The notes under the pieces were generated by a model. That model searched no databases, had not been told where the DNA came from, and worked only from the letters and a program-made list of their open reading frames with translations. From assembly GCA_024734495.1 (NCBI GenBank), contig JALMQS010000085.1, positions 13,926,048 to 13,990,047 on the forward strand: a stretch of 64,000 nt of DNA. Direction: 5' to 3'. Of this stretch, positions 33,541 to 46,194 are shown piece after piece. How positions within the stretch are numbered: position 1 is the first letter of the stretch; each line of letters begins with the position of its first letter. This DNA comes from Forficula auricularia (taxonomy: Eukaryota; Arthropoda; Insecta; Dermaptera; Forficulidae). Both the position numbers and the translations under genes were made by a program.

Positions 33541-33782
33541 TCGATGACATTCTTTTTTTATTTTAAAGTGTCACACACGATAGCATTCTGTTATCTATTA
33601 GTTTATATATATATTATCAAATTGAACTTTATTTAAGTTCCCCTTAATCACTCAACTCATTGGCAATTTCATTCGTACATTATAAAGAATTTTTGAATCA
33701 TATACGAAAATAAATCACGTAAATTATTTATTATTACCCTCTGATGTCAAAATATATATATTAGATTGAAAGTTTCTTTTTT

Positions 33783-34090
33783 AGTCCAGTCAAATTTTGC
33801 TCAAATGGGCCCTTGTGGGGAAAGTTTTGGGGTAGTTCTGATTTTTTGCATATATAGTATATGTTTTTTGGGGCGCTGAATCCAATATGAGGTCTCCCAC
33901 AAAAATTTCGTGAGGCAACATTGTAGAAAATGCGGTTTTTTTGCTTATAACTCGAAAACTATCAACTTTTCGTAAATAACCTTCCTATTCAAAATGAACG
34001 TTCATAAAATTTCCTACAAATTTCATAATTTAGGTTTTTTTCTCCGACCAAGATTCTTTAAAATTTTCAAAAAATTAGAAAATTCTTAGA
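33783..34090. repeat. AGTCCAGTCAAATT family, partial copy
   Basis: Shares TTTTGGGGTAGTTCTGATTT, GGCGCTGAATCCAA, AATTTCGTGA and TATAACTCGAAAACTAT with 43610-44255 and, in reverse, 19270-19610. Confidence 0.75.
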
Positions 34091-34129
34091 AAAGGTGGAC
34101 TATTTATGATGTTAATGATATTTCTTATG

Positions 34130-34225
34130 TCAGACAGATCGGCCCCCTCAGGAGTCGAACCCAAGCGCCAATCTAGCTATCCGAGCAGATTCCTGGCCTT
34201 TTCATTGAGACGAAATCTCTCATAC
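34130..34225 (-). mobile_element. tRNA-like SINE fragment
   Basis: The reverse complement holds GGGTTCGACTCCTGAGGGG (B-box) preceded by GCTCGGATAGCTAGATTGG (A-box-like). Confidence 0.55.
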
Positions 34226-34574
34226 CTCTAGAAGTGCCAAAAACTTGCTAAATTTCGAAAATGGCTTGGTGCGGGTTCATAAATATTTTTTTTTATTATG
34301 TTTTATATATTGCATTGACACATGCTGGTATGGAAAGTAGATTTATAATATATAAAGTATTATCTTCTAAAATAAATATCTATAAATGTTGCGATAGTTT
34401 GATGATTTCGGAGATTTATTTCATTTTAAACCATAGGTACCCATATAGTTTTTATACATATAAAAAATTTAATATTACATTTCTAATTAATGTCATTTTA
34501 TATTCAGTACATGTATGAGTATGATTCAAAGAAAAAAACTTTTAAATATCATATATTTTCCCCTAAATAGCTAA
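34226..34574. other. Unannotated AT-rich stretch
   Basis: No gene or repeat recognised; the small open frame at 34261-34518 has no domain. Confidence 0.4.
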
Positions 34575-35335
34575 ATATATTATGGTGCTCCTTATTTTGG
34601 ATATTTTCGAATATTTACACGGACAGGGGTTCATATGGTTCTAATTAAATAAAAAGAAATATTCCCCAAGTTTTAAGTCTCTATCTCAATTTTAACCTAG
34701 TGCTATACAGGGATTAATTTTCCCATCTAAATAACATGGGGTTTTTGTCATTGAAATATCAATTCTTTTTATTCCGGCCAAAGTAATGGTTCAAAAAATT
34801 TGAAACTCTCTATACTTTATCTTTATAATAGTAGCCATCCCTCAGAATTTTCACAGATTTTTTAACTATTATAATTTTGGAATCAAGTTACTAATTCTAA
34901 GATATAGCAGTATTTTACCTAGATGTAACTCCAAAATTTATAATACCTAGAAATCGGTAAAAATTCTGGAGGATAGCTACTATTATAAGGATAAAGTATA
35001 CAGAGTTTCAAATTTTTTGAAAAATTACTTTGACCGGAATAAAAAATTTATCTTCCAAAAACCCCGTGTTATTTAGATGAGAAACTACATCGCGGGGGCA
35101 CCTTCAGATAGAGACTTGAAGCCTGGGGGATATTTTCAGATAGAGACTTGAAACTTGGGGGATATTTTCAGATAGAGACTTGGAAACTTGGGGGATATTT
35201 TCAGATAGAGACTTGAAACTTGGGGGATATTTTCAGATAGAGACTTGAAACTTGGGGGATATTTTGTTTTATTTATTTCTAACCATATGAGCCCTTGTCA
35301 GCGTAAAGATTCGAAAATACCCAAAATAAGGACCA
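34575..35335. mobile_element. Foldback MITE, GGTCCTTATTTTGG family, copy 2
   Basis: Ends GGTGCTCCTTATTTTGGATA and AAAATAAGGACCACC. Longer than copy 1 because the right arm contains a 32-bp minisatellite at 35106-35266. Confidence 0.8.
35106..35266. repeat. 32-bp minisatellite, 5 units
   Basis: AGATAGAGACTTGAAACTTG starts at 35106, 35138, 35170, 35203 and 35235. The unit is the arm sequence of the surrounding foldback, single-copy in the other family members. Confidence 0.9.
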
Positions 35336-35444
35336 CCAAAATTATTCTGTCCCTTGCCTAGCTAACTAAGTATCAAATATATGAGATCCAAACAAAATAA
35401 CTCTTAGATATAATTATAAAATAAATATAAAATTCTTTTATAAG

Positions 35445-35660
35445 ATAATCTCACAACGTTATTGGAAATCCAAACGTTTCGGTAGAAATTCTCTCTTTAT
35501 CATTGGGAAAATGTTTCCTTTAAAAATAAAATATAAAGCAACTATATCTATTTTCTTTTTAAAGCAACTGGTATTTTTCCAATTTACATTGATAAAGGGT
35601 GAATTTCTACTGAAACGTTTGGATTTCTAAATAAACGATGTGCGATTACCTTATAGAAGA
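35445..35660. repeat. Foldback with GAAACGTTTGGAT arms
   Basis: Arms about 35445-35500 and 35590-35660 share CCAAACGTTTCGGTAGAAAT and its complement. The core TTGATAAAGGG...CCGAAACG is a decayed hammerhead-like order (two core changes). Confidence 0.7.
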
Positions 35661-36325
35661 ATTGTATTATGTTTAGTGTATCCCGAACCGCACGCCTGTA
35701 AGATAGACAACTGAATATACTCATCCAACAGATTTCTCCTACCCTAATCCATTGACCAAATACGAATAGGGTCCATTTAATTCATTTCACATAATAATAG
35801 TTAATTTATCAATTTTATTTTAATGTAATATTTTAGTTTATTAAAAAACAATCCTGAAAGTAGGTATAGGTACATAAATCTAATTAATAATACAATTCCT
35901 TTTTGGATTTCACAAATTGATAATAATTTTAACATTTGTAAAATTTAATAAATATTTGCCGGTATCAAATGAAACTATACTTGTTTCTCAAAATATGTAT
36001 TTGTCACCCTATGTTTAGCTAAATAGTGGCGTAAATCAGCAACCACGAGAGGCGCTATTTAACGATAACCAAACATTTTACCCCATAAGAATAATAAATA
36101 TGTTTGCTATTTTTTTAATCCCTGTAAACGAGAGCCCCAAGGATGTTAGGAGTTGGATTAATGAGTAGTTCTTTATTTCTTGGCCACATGTCACCACTGT
36201 CTTGCTTTTCGTCAATAAATATTTAACAATTATGTGCTTACCTATATTTGTAGTTTTTTGAAAAATTATTGTTTGATTTAAACTCTCTTGCTTAAATTAG
36301 TTGGTCTGGTTGAAGATAATGTTAT
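35661..36325. other. Unannotated AT-rich stretch
   Basis: No gene or bounded repeat recognised. Confidence 0.4.
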
Positions 36326-36327
36326 TC

Positions 36328-36395
36328 TTTAAGCCAGTGCTTCTTGAACTTTTTCCATTTCGAATGAGAAATTTTCGCGATACCACATTATTTAT
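36328..36395 (+). mobile_element. hAT-like end fragment
   Basis: CCAGTGCTTCTTGAACTTTT, then CGCGATACCAC, resembles the left end of hAT MITEs. The partner end was not identified. Confidence 0.4.
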
Positions 36396-36649
36396 TTATT
36401 TATTTAATGATGCTCTGAGGCGAGTCGCCTCATAGAAGCAGAAATTACAAAAGACTGAAACATTTGAAGTAATACTGGTATTTTTAAAACAGAATATGTA
36501 TCTAAGCAATAAAAAAATTTGTAATTTTACGTAGCCATACAAAAATAAAAATAGTAATAATATTAGCCCAATAGAAGCCATCCACCATACAACCTAAAGA
36601 AATCACACACATACATACACGATATATGATATACATAATTATTATTTTG

Positions 36650-37466
36650 ATAATAAGTACCTGGAGGCACCGAGCGATGCTCGGTAACTTCTTCCTTCAG
36701 TTAAAAGCTTTATTTTAATATTATTTTTAATTTAAAATTCTGATAAAAAGGTCGATTTTTATTTGAGAGCCGCTTTCAAATTAAAAAAAATACAAAAATA
36801 TATAATAGTCGCCCAATGTCCCCACCCCGCTCCCCACCCCCGAAACCTCTCCCTACCCCCGGATTCCCCACCACTGCGCCCCACCTTCTGCACCTGTTTT
36901 GATTCAACCATATGATTCATTTTTATTCATCCAATTGTCAATAAATAAAACCTATCAAAATGTGTTGTTTTTTCAGAAAATTGAGACCTGCTTATGCGAA
37001 ATATATTTTTAAATAAATTCTTGATTATTTTTTATTCTATTAAATAAATAAAGTTCTTTATAAAAACAATTATAAAACGTTTATTAATATTTCTAACGTT
37101 TAGGGAGAACAAAATATGTTAAAATCCACAATCACAATACTTCTTCAAGGCCTTTTAGAACAATGAAACAAACAACCCATTGTCTGCCTGGGTATAAAAG
37201 GAAAAGGAAACCTTTTTTAAAACCCTAAGAATGGGATTTGTCTACCTGAGAATAATTAATTTGATTACGAAAAAACCCATCAAAAACAATTTTGTCGAAG
37301 ATGAGACCGTGACAGATCGAATTGTCACCCCAAAAACCCCTAACCCGTGAATTTCATCAAAATCGGTAGAGTCGTTTTCAAAATATAACCAAGATACAAA
37401 TATATAAACACAATATATATACAAACAAATAAATATACAATTTTTGCTCGTTTAATAAGAGTAGAT
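36650..37466. mobile_element. CACCGAGCGATG element, copy 2
   Basis: Start GTACCTGGAGGCACCGAGCG (about 36657), hairpin ACCGAGCGATGCTCGGT. A C-rich block lies at 36810-36890, then GATGAGACCGTGACAGATCG (37299), AAAATCGGTAGAGTCGTTTT and the end TTTTTGCTCGTTTAATAAGA (about 37441-37460). Confidence 0.65.
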
Positions 37467-37984
37467 AATTCTATTTTATTATATTTTAATTTATTGTCTA
37501 TTTATTTTTTCTAACATTCTATTCACATTAATAGGCTGGCAATACAAAATTCCCTACATTATCATTAAAATTTGATTATTATCATTTAATATTATTTATT
37601 TATTAATTATATACATATATGGTATAAACGTGTATTTTTACTAGCAAATACACAATCATTTTGAACCGAATTCTTTTTAGAAAACGTGCCTATTATAATT
37701 ATTTTATTATTTTTAAAACTACATAATTACTTTTACTAATTCTAAATATTAATAATAAATAAAGAATCAAACTGGACTTATATAGTATTTTCAACATTTT
37801 TCAAATTTGATCTATATTTTGATTTTATAATCGTCAATGCAAAGAACGTCGCTTCACATAAAGAAATATCTAATACAAAATGGCGATTTCGGAAATTATT
37901 GGAACTTCAATGACATAAGATATACCTAGAATTTAATTATTTTTTAAAAGTAATTTTTTGTCGCAACACATTATAATTTTTTAA
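37467..37984. other. Unannotated AT-rich stretch
   Basis: No gene or bounded repeat recognised. Confidence 0.4.
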
Positions 37985-37989
37985 TTTTG

Positions 37990-38205
37990 TTAAGGGACAA
38001 TGGTGTAGGATTTTTGGTGAAACATAATAAATTAAGGAAAGGAAATTTTTGAAAAAAATTTTTAGAAACTTTTTAGAAATTGAAAATATACAAATACTAG
38101 GTAGGTTTACTTAGTATTTTATATTTAAAATTTTAAAAAGTTTCTAAAAATTTCCTTTCCTTCATTTTTTAATTGTTGACCATGTTCCTTGGCCCTCAAA
38201 ATTGA
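37990..38205. repeat. AT-rich palindrome
   Basis: AAAGGAAATTTTTGAAAAAA...CTAGGTAGG mirrored by TTTCTAAAAATTTCCTTTCC (38141). The outer phrase GACAATGGTGTAGG recurs in looser form at 45060. Confidence 0.6.
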
Positions 38206-38319
38206 ATTTATTTATTTTATTTATTTATAGCCTATATTTGGCTCCCAATTACAAAAATAAATAAACAAAAATTACACACAAAATTACTACAAAAATAAGC
38301 AAATACATTTTTTTCTTCT

Positions 38320-39165
38320 TATGATGGAAGAACCAGGCCCCCAAGGGCATAGGCCTCTCCCAGGTGACTCCATGCATTTCTATCTCGAACAATTCAACCC
38401 CCGCAGCCGTTTTCAAGTCATCCCTCCATCTTCTTGCCGTTCCTCCTCTGTTCCTTGTTTTATTCGGTAATTTTCTTTGTCCATCTCTCTTCGGTCAATC
38501 TCATAATGTGCCCTGCCCATCTCCATTTCATTTGTTTTATATGGATCATAATATTCTGAATTTTTGTTTTTTCATACATGGTTTCTATTTATATTTTGGC
38601 AATTCTTCGAGTTCCTAGAATGCTCCTGATCATGGCTCTTTGTATTGTTTTGTAGTTATTTTCTGTGATGGACCCGGTTTGCATATGTTAGCACTGCTAT
38701 TACTTACAAATTTTTTTAATATATTAATCTTGGAATTCATTTCAATTTTTTTATTTTTAAAAATAAATTTTAACGACCAATATTTTCTCCAAAGCCAGAG
38801 CAATTCTTCTTTTAATTTCTTGGGATGTTTTTTTTTTTTTTTTAAATTGTATCAATTGGCCGAGATAGATGGTCTATGACTTGCATGAAATAGTTTGCTC
38901 ACCCAATTTGATATTAATATTTTCATCAGATTAGTTACACAAGATAGTCGATTTATTGATACTTATTTTTAAGCCAATTTTATTACTTTCTTTGTTTAGG
39001 TCTAGTATCATTCTGGCGATTTCTTCTTTTGACGTACCTATTTGGATTATATCGTCCGCATATCTCAGATTATTCAAATAGTTATCCATTTGCTTTTAGG
39101 CCCATTTGTTGCCAGTCTAACATTTATTCCAAAGTGCAATTAAACAAGATAGGACAAAATTGAAT
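38320..39165 (-). pseudogene. Decayed LINE reverse transcriptase fragment
   Basis: The minus strand from 39165 reads FCPILFNCTLE (motif B remnant), then NNLRYADDIIQIGTSKEEI (motif C YADD, about 39079-39020) and LDLNKESNKIGLKIS. After heavy decay the tail near 38520-38330 reads GRAHYEIDRREMDKE and SPGRGLCPWGPG. Many stops and frameshifts. It resembles the RTE-like group more than the Jockey/CR1-like LINE at 12.5 kb. Confidence 0.75.
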
Positions 39166-39214
39166 TACCCGACCCAAAAAGGTGTCGCGACCCATAGTTT
39201 ATGAACCATTGATT
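39166..39214 (-). mobile_element. hAT-like right end
   Basis: GGTGTCGCGACCCATAGTTT then ATGAACCATTG; the reverse complement starts CAATGGTTCATAAACTATGG, a typical hAT MITE end. Partner unknown. Confidence 0.45.
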
Positions 39215-40344
39215 TAATCTACCTATCTCATATATTTAAAAAATCTCCGAAATCTACTTGCTTCATAATAATATTTTGTACATTTCATGTGTATATTAAA
39301 CTGAAATTAAAAAAATCTTCCAATCTTCTTAATTTTAAAAAAAATTTAAAAATTAGTAATTAAAAAATTCATTTTGTCGATAATAGTATTAATGTTTTCT
39401 TTATGATTAATACTAATACTATTAGTAATTCCTACCTATAATTTATAAAATAAATCCTCAAACAGAACCGCTTTTCTAAAGACTACATTGTATCTAGGTA
39501 GAGTGATAAATTCCTCCGGGTTTTCCTACTCATTTTTTTTACTTCCATTTCTCAAAAACAACGACTTATTCATGGCTTATCGCGATATTTTTCCATTTCT
39601 CAAGTAAAAAATGAAAACAAAGTGTCCTTTATAAAATGAACAATCTCCTCAAAAACATATAATTTGTCAAAAACAGGAAACACTAATCATTAATGAATTT
39701 CGGAAGGACTACATTATGCAGTTTGTGTGTGCGTGTGTGTGTGTGTGTGTTGGTTGGATTTCCTTCAGAGGACATTCGTGTGAGTGAATTCTCTGTCATG
39801 AGGTCATTATGGAACATAAAATGCATTAATTGAACCAGTAGTAGTGGCATTATCTAATCCGTAACGTCCTTCATAATTGAGGCTTTATTTTAATTACTTA
39901 TAGTGCACAAGGATTTCTATATAATATATTAAAAATATATCTGATGATATGTTCATTGTAAAATATCATAGTTGGAATGATGGATGAATAATTATATAAC
40001 TATAAATAGATGACGACAAAAAAGAAAAAATAGAAGAGGATTTTGATTAGCATTGAAATTTACATACACACATACCGAGCCATTTCCGTTCTTACATAAA
40101 TATCTTTTTTTGCAATTCCTTTTTATATAGGAATTTATTTATATAAATTTAAATATATTTATTTTTCTCATATACTTAAATATGTAGAAATTTTTCGAGA
40201 AAGATTAGAAGAAAAATAGAACACTTTTTCAATGCTGGGTATAAATTTTGCAAATAGTGGAGAGAAGATATCGCACAAAGGTAGAGCCCCACCCCATTAA
40301 TAAATTATAAATATATAAATCATTCATAATAAGTCGGTAAGCCC
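39215..40344. other. Unannotated stretch with (GT)n microsatellite
   Basis: (GT)n with one interruption at 39724-39751. No gene. Confidence 0.5.
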
Positions 40345-40718
40345 GGGAGGGCCGATAAAATTGACTCAATTTTTTTTTATTACTAACCTAATGAGTTTAA
40401 TAATGTCTGAAACGTGGAGAAATATTATTTCCAGCCATACATTTTTCTGTCTATTTGTCTGTCTATGTCTCGAGAATTTTCTTTTTTCCCATCATTTAGA
40501 AATTGCTGAAACGTGGATAAAAAATGTTTTCCTATCTGACTGGATTTAAATACCTACAAGAACAATAAATCATAGATGTTGTATTGACAATTTTTTTCTT
40601 TACAACTTTCAGTTCAAAGAAGCAGAAAATCAGAAAAAAATGAATTGAAATTTGGGAAGATATCGAACGCTGGCTGGTAGTAGTAATTCAAGTGAATTTT
40701 GGCACAGAGAAGTTTTGG
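40345..40718 (+). repeat. Dispersed repeat, copy a (copy b at 47660-48045)
   Basis: Shares GAAACGTGGAGAAATATTAT, TGTCTATGTCTCGAGAATTT and GAAGATATCGAACGCTGG with 47660-48045. Non-coding. Confidence 0.8.
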
Positions 40719-40726
40719 CTGAGGGG

Positions 40727-40935
40727 GTCGGGTTAGGCCAGCGGTTAGCGTTTAAGCCTGCTAATCAAGTGGACCCGGGTTCAAATCCGACTCGAGGCAA
40801 CCGGCTAAAAATCTGATCTCTAAATAGAAGTCATAATTAAATAACAATATCGTAAATTGGCTGATGGCTAGAAGGACCGAAAAGCCAAAAAAAGTTTCGG
40901 CTTCAAACCTTCTAGAATCTAGACAGCGCATTTTT
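40727..40935 (+). mobile_element. tRNA-derived SINE
   Basis: The head at 40727-40801 has A-box-like TAGGCCAGCGGTTAGCG and B-box GGGTTCAAATCCGAC with normal spacing. The body (GGCTGATGGCTAGAAGGACC, then CGGCTTCAAACCTTCTAGAA) follows. Copy b of the flanking repeat (48045) lacks this sequence. Confidence 0.75.
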
Positions 40936-42355
40936 TTATTGAGAATATCACATCAGAATACATGACGTTTCGCCATCTATTTCTGGAGTCATTTTCAACT
41001 TCTGTTTTTCAAGCTCTTATACTCAATATAAAATATTTAAATATACAATTCCGATACCTTAATTGGTTTTTGAGCCAGAGCTCCTCAAAATTTGCTAACA
41101 CACACATATATATACAGACAGAGACATTAATAATATCTCTTCAAATATAAATTTCTCGATGTTCATTATACAAGGTTTTAATGTAGACAGTATACCGTGA
41201 ATTTGCTCAATATTTTTTTTATCAAAATAATTTTAGCCGTTTTTAAGATATTCCAAAAATTTAAAGAAAAAAAGATTGTTGTCTCTTCATCTGCACTATT
41301 ACAATACTTTAACATACTCGGTATGGTAAAGTAAAAATTAATATTTTTCCTTAAATAGATTGAAACTTCCTAAAGACCAAAATTCACAATAAAGTACAGA
41401 TTCTTCTAAAAAATTTCACTTTTTCCTCCAATTTCAATAAATTGAATTAAAATCAACCCTAATAAAACAACTTATAATTAAAAATAAATAAATAAAATAT
41501 TTTTTTATTATTTCGATAAAACCTCAAACAACAAGAAAGTTGTTTAAGCAAAAAAGACAAATTAGTCCCCGAACGTAAATTAATTAATAAAAAAATTAAT
41601 GTAATAAATATTTATTTAATATTGTAAATCATTTAATTACTTATCAAAGGAAAATATCCTATTGAAAAAATACTAGATCACGAACTTTTCTGAATGAAAT
41701 ATTTTATAGACCAATTCCATCGGACATTCAAGATAAATTAAAAAGATCGTGAATGAGGATTAGCACAAGAAGTCGATGTTTCCGATTGGACTCCACGTTG
41801 CAGAGGTTATCTGAACTCGAAATCAATTAGAAAAAATGACTATCGAGAAGGATCAATTCAGGATTCTTGCGTATTTTGACTTGAAAAACGATTTCTGATG
41901 CAATGTTATTTATATTAAAAAAAATAAGCTTTTGTATGGCTTGAAGTTCAGTGAACTGGGCAGAATTGAATGAGTTTCATAGAGAATAGCTCCCAGACTG
42001 CTCATTGAATCTATTAGGCTAATAGAATCAAGGATAAAGGGTTAAACGTTATCTTAGACAATTCTAAAAAGAATACAGATCCAAATAACATTTTACTTTA
42101 CAATACTTATTGTAATTGTAGAGAAAAAATTCAGATTTTTATAGACCTCACCGTTTTAATGTCTCCTGGGTCCAAAAAAGTGTTTTTATTTATAACTCCT
42201 GTATATTGTGGTCAAATTTTGAAGCGCTCTTTCTCAAAAACTTATTATTTCTTATTTAGTTGTTTTATATTTATATCAAAAACTGATTTGATTTTTTGTA
42301 ATTGAAATTCACGTAAACTGGCCTTTTATTAAACATAATATGTTGAAGCTTTTAT
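40936..42355. other. Unannotated stretch
   Basis: A degenerate GAAACGTC block (minus strand, about 40980-40962) resembles the hammerhead-like family. The rest shows no gene or bounded repeat. Confidence 0.4.
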
Positions 42356-42359
42356 TTTC

Positions 42360-42690
42360 GTGATTGATTTTATTAAGAGTTTAAATTTTATTAAAATCAA
42401 AAATCACACATAATTAATTATAATTATTTAATGAACATGAATGAATAATATAATAAACTACGACGTTTCGATCGATTTATTCTGTGATCATTTTCAAGTA
42501 TGAGCACCCACTCAGTTAACCTAAAATCGGAGTGGATGCTCTGCTCATACTTGAGAACGATTGCAGAATAAATCGATCGAAACGTCCTAGTTTATTGTAT
42601 TATTTATTTGTGTTCAATAAATAATTATAATTAATTATGTGTGATTTTAATAAAATTTCAACTCTAAATCAAATCAATGACAAAAATAAA
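42360..42690. repeat. Family C, complete palindromic copy
   Basis: Two arms meet near 42523 (CTAAAATCGGAGTGG). Each has GTGCTCATACTTGAGAACGA-like sequence, then GATCGAAACGTC and TGAACACGAATAAATAAT-like ends. It shows the full architecture that the other copies break. Confidence 0.85.
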
Positions 42691-43065
42691 AGCTTCAATT
42701 TTTATATTGATTATTTAGCAACGTTTCGCTTATAATTGAGACTCCCTTGGGCTTTAAAGCTGTCCTAAACAATCTCGTCAATTAATTGATTAACACTTTC
42801 AATATCATCACCATTTTCAGCCAAAAGTGCATATTTCATATATACTATTTTAATTTCAATGTTAAATTGTGAGAATGTTATTATTATAGGGGGTTAGGTG
42901 AAAGTCATATGGTGTACACAAGTCATGTCAGATTCTATTTTTATAAAGTACATCATCCCGCTGAAACACCTTGCATATATTTTAGTGTCTATTCAATTTT
43001 GCAATGAGATGCCCTATACTTAATAATACCTATCCATTTTTTTAGATAGAAATTTAAATTCAACA
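42691..43065. other. Unannotated AT-rich stretch
   Basis: No gene or bounded repeat recognised. Confidence 0.4.
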
Positions 43066-43180
43066 GAAGGTTGGATCGAAATGTCGTAGTTTTATTGTAT
43101 TATTTATTCGTGTTAAATAAATAATTATAATGATTTATATGTGTGATTTTACTAAAAATTCAACTCTTAAATAGTATGAT
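43066..43180 (+). repeat. Family C partial copy
   Basis: GGTTGGATCGAAATGTCGTAG, TTATTCGTGTTAAATAAATA and ATTCAACTCTTAAA. Confidence 0.75.
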
Positions 43181-43609
43181 ATTTACAAATATCGCGCGAA
43201 ATTTTTAGATGCCGCCTGAGGTGTATGCAACCAATCCCCTTTTCAAATTAATTCTTGATTATTTATCGTACCAAAACCAAATAAGAACTCAAAGTAATAA
43301 ATTAATATTACAATATTAATCTTTCAAGCCAGAAATTTGTTAAAATTATATATACATCGATTATTTATTGTCACTAAAACAACATTTCCTTTACTAAAAA
43401 TATGATCTCTGTCTCTGTTTTTTTGTATTGTAATAGAAATAAAATGATAAAACTACGAAGGAGGCTAGGCTAAATATAGTAAAGACATGTAGATAGCCAA
43501 ATCACTGTGAAAACTAGTCCGATTGGTTTTTTTAGAGGAAACTAGTGCCGGATTGAAGAGACGACAGACTGGACAACTGCCTAGGGGCTCTACGAAAAAA
43601 GTGATTTCG
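43181..43609. other. Unannotated AT-rich stretch
   Basis: No gene or bounded repeat recognised. Confidence 0.4.
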
Positions 43610-44255
43610 TTATAGTCCAGTTTTGGGGTAGTTCTTATTTTTTGCATATATATGTTTTTTGGGACGCTGAATCCAAATCTGAAGTTTCCCACCAAAATTT
43701 CGTGACACAATATTGTAGAAAATGGAAAAAAAAATGAAAATTTTCATTTTTTGGCCTTTTTCCTTATAACTCGAAAAACTATTAACTTTTCGTAAATAAT
43801 TTTCATTTCTAAAATGAAAGGTCATAAAATTTCCTACAATCTTTATAATTAAGTTTTTTTCTCCGATGAACCGTTTGGACTCAAACGCTAGTTGAAAATC
43901 GGCGTATTTCGACTGTCTCCGCAAAAACTCACATATTCCACTCCAAAACTTAAATTTATTATTAAAGGCTGTCAATTAGTGAATTCCTCCCAGTTCTCCG
44001 CACATACCTTATTTAGATCGTATATGTAATGGTACAGGTAATTATTCCAAAATTTACATAATATTCAAGTTATTTAATTAAAGTCCGAAATTGTATACAA
44101 GTTCAGGTTACAAAAAAGTTAAAATTCCAACGGAAATTTTTCAAAAATTATTACATTTTATTATATTATATTACAATATATATTATATGATTATATATTA
44201 CATTATTATATGACCCGTTGTCGTTTAGAGGCACAATTTGACTGGACTATTAATA
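43610..44255. mobile_element. AGTCCAGTCAAATT family, longest copy
   Basis: Left TATAGTCCAGTTTTGGGGTA, right CACAATTTGACTGGACTATT (about 44231-44250): short inverted ends around GTCCAGTC. Open frames inside come from the repeat and have no domain. Confidence 0.65.
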
Positions 44256-45879
44256 TAAATAAAATGACCTTGGCTTAAAGAAATGGCCCTAGATTTTTTC
44301 TAGTATTTTATAAAAAAATATTATTATTTACTAATAGAAAAATAATTATTAATGCTAAAATATTGAGGCCCACATTATGACCTGGTTTTTAAAGGCTCAT
44401 CCGGTCCTGCAGGATACGATTTTTTTTAAACAAAGTTCATTAATATTATACCAGTTATTTATTCTATTGCTGAATATAACAGTATACATTGATAGATATC
44501 TACCTGAAATTAAATACTAACGTAGCAAAGTATCTATTTATTTAAACTAGAAAAAAGAAGAAATCAGATTGAGATAATACGTTTATTATCTCTTTGTTTC
44601 CTCTACCATGAATGACAAACATTAGAATTACTTTTTTAGACTCCATATTCTCATTTATTATAGAAAAATTATTAAACTTTAATACAGGGAAATAAGTGTT
44701 TTTTTTTTTGCTTTTTGGGGAACTATACTAATGCAGCCACGCAATTATTATATATGTGATGAGGTCAAGGAAAAGTGTCCTTATTTTCACACTGGTCAAA
44801 ATCGAGATAATGGCATCTTCTGTTTCTACAGAAACAACTGAACAAAACGCTTTTTGTCTTGCCAAAAATTCCCAAAATTGTCTCGTGATGTGAATTTTTA
44901 AATATTTATAAGTAAAACACATAGTTTTTAGTTATAGCCGTTTAAATTTTGACAATTTTTCAGCCGTCAAAAATAGGGCATTTCTTCCATTTTTACTCTC
45001 ACGATTATTCTATTCCGAATGAAAATTTTCAGCTGAATTATAAATATGTAAGGGAGAATGGTGTATGTTCTTAGTGAAACATAGAGTATATTTTAATAAA
45101 GTAGAAAAAAATTTAAAAAATTTAAACCTACTCTAAAATAAATTATACAGTAAGGATATCTCTGGTTAGTCAGATGGTCTGGAAATAGCGTTATTTATTT
45201 TTTGCTCGGAGAGAAAAATATATCCAAAATAAAATTGTTTCGGATTGATCAATTTCAAATTATATGAAATTATTATAATAAAGATATTTTTTTAAAATAT
45301 AGACAAATCTATACTGTTAAATAAATTGATTTATAATTTGTATTTACTAGTAGCAGCTAATGGTATAGAGAAAAATTCGATAAGCCAAATGATCAATTTG
45401 TAAATGATAAATGTATAATTATGTTGAAAAATATAAATGAGTCATTTTCATATTTAAAATCATTAATGGGTCATTTATCAAAACATATTTATTAGAATCT
45501 TAAGAGAATCAATATAGTATCTCTCCCCCTCTTTCTGATAAAAAAAATACCTACCTTATTTAGGATCACTTTTAATAACTATTTAATTTATTATTAATTA
45601 TTTCAATGGCAATTGTAATGTCATGAAAAATAATAAATATATATAAAGACACCTGCTTGGTTGGTTGTAGCATCAATGGAGTCTATTTTTTTATTTTTAT
45701 TTCCTTAACGATTTTTATTATTAGAGGCAAAGGTGGAATAATTGGCCCCTACTGGTTATATGGGCCCCTCTGTATCTGATTATGTACCTAGGCCACGAGT
45801 TCTAGCGCTGAACACTTCAACTACTAGTCATTTTGTTACAGGAATAGCAAAAAACTGAAAAAAATAATCAAAAACACAG
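44256..45879. other. Unannotated AT-rich stretch
   Basis: No gene or bounded repeat recognised, apart from a loose relative of 37990 at about 45055-45125. Confidence 0.4.
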
Positions 45880-45956
45880 AGCTTTTATTAAATGGGCCAG
45901 GCGTTTTGTTAATTTATTTTGGCTTCCTCAGTCACTCTTTGTCAAAAAACAACATC

Positions 45957-46125
45957 ATTAATCCTTTTTTAATACATTCCTGGCTCCAAATAATCAACAA
46001 TCTTGTATTTTTGTTTAACAATTAAAAAAATTCGTTTTTTTTTTTAATTGTTAAAGAAAAGTGACAAGATTGTTGATTAATTGGAGCCAGGAATGTATTT
46101 AAAAAAAGGATTAATGATGTATGTT
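45957..46125. repeat. Palindrome nested in the outer foldback
   Basis: TACATTCCTGGCTCC...AATCAACAATCTTGT mirrored by ACAAGATTGTTGATTAATTG and GGAGCCAGGAATGTA. Confidence 0.85.
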
Positions 46126-46194
46126 ATCGTTTTTGGCAAACAATTGTCTGCACAACGTTGCAACGATTTTTGAAATAAAATTGAAAACCTACCG

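Noticed and set aside
36328..39214. A single large hAT element joining the ends at 36328 and 39214
   Set aside because: The 8 bases flanking the two ends do not match and the interior contains several unrelated elements; probably two separate remnants.
40727..40801. Possible functional tRNA gene
   Set aside because: Good A- and B-boxes but weak acceptor pairing and a long transcribed-like body; treated as a SINE.
43465..43975. Minus-strand frames of 81 and 121 codons
   Set aside because: They lie in a dispersed repeat also present at 19.3 and 33.8 kb, where the frames are broken; no domain.
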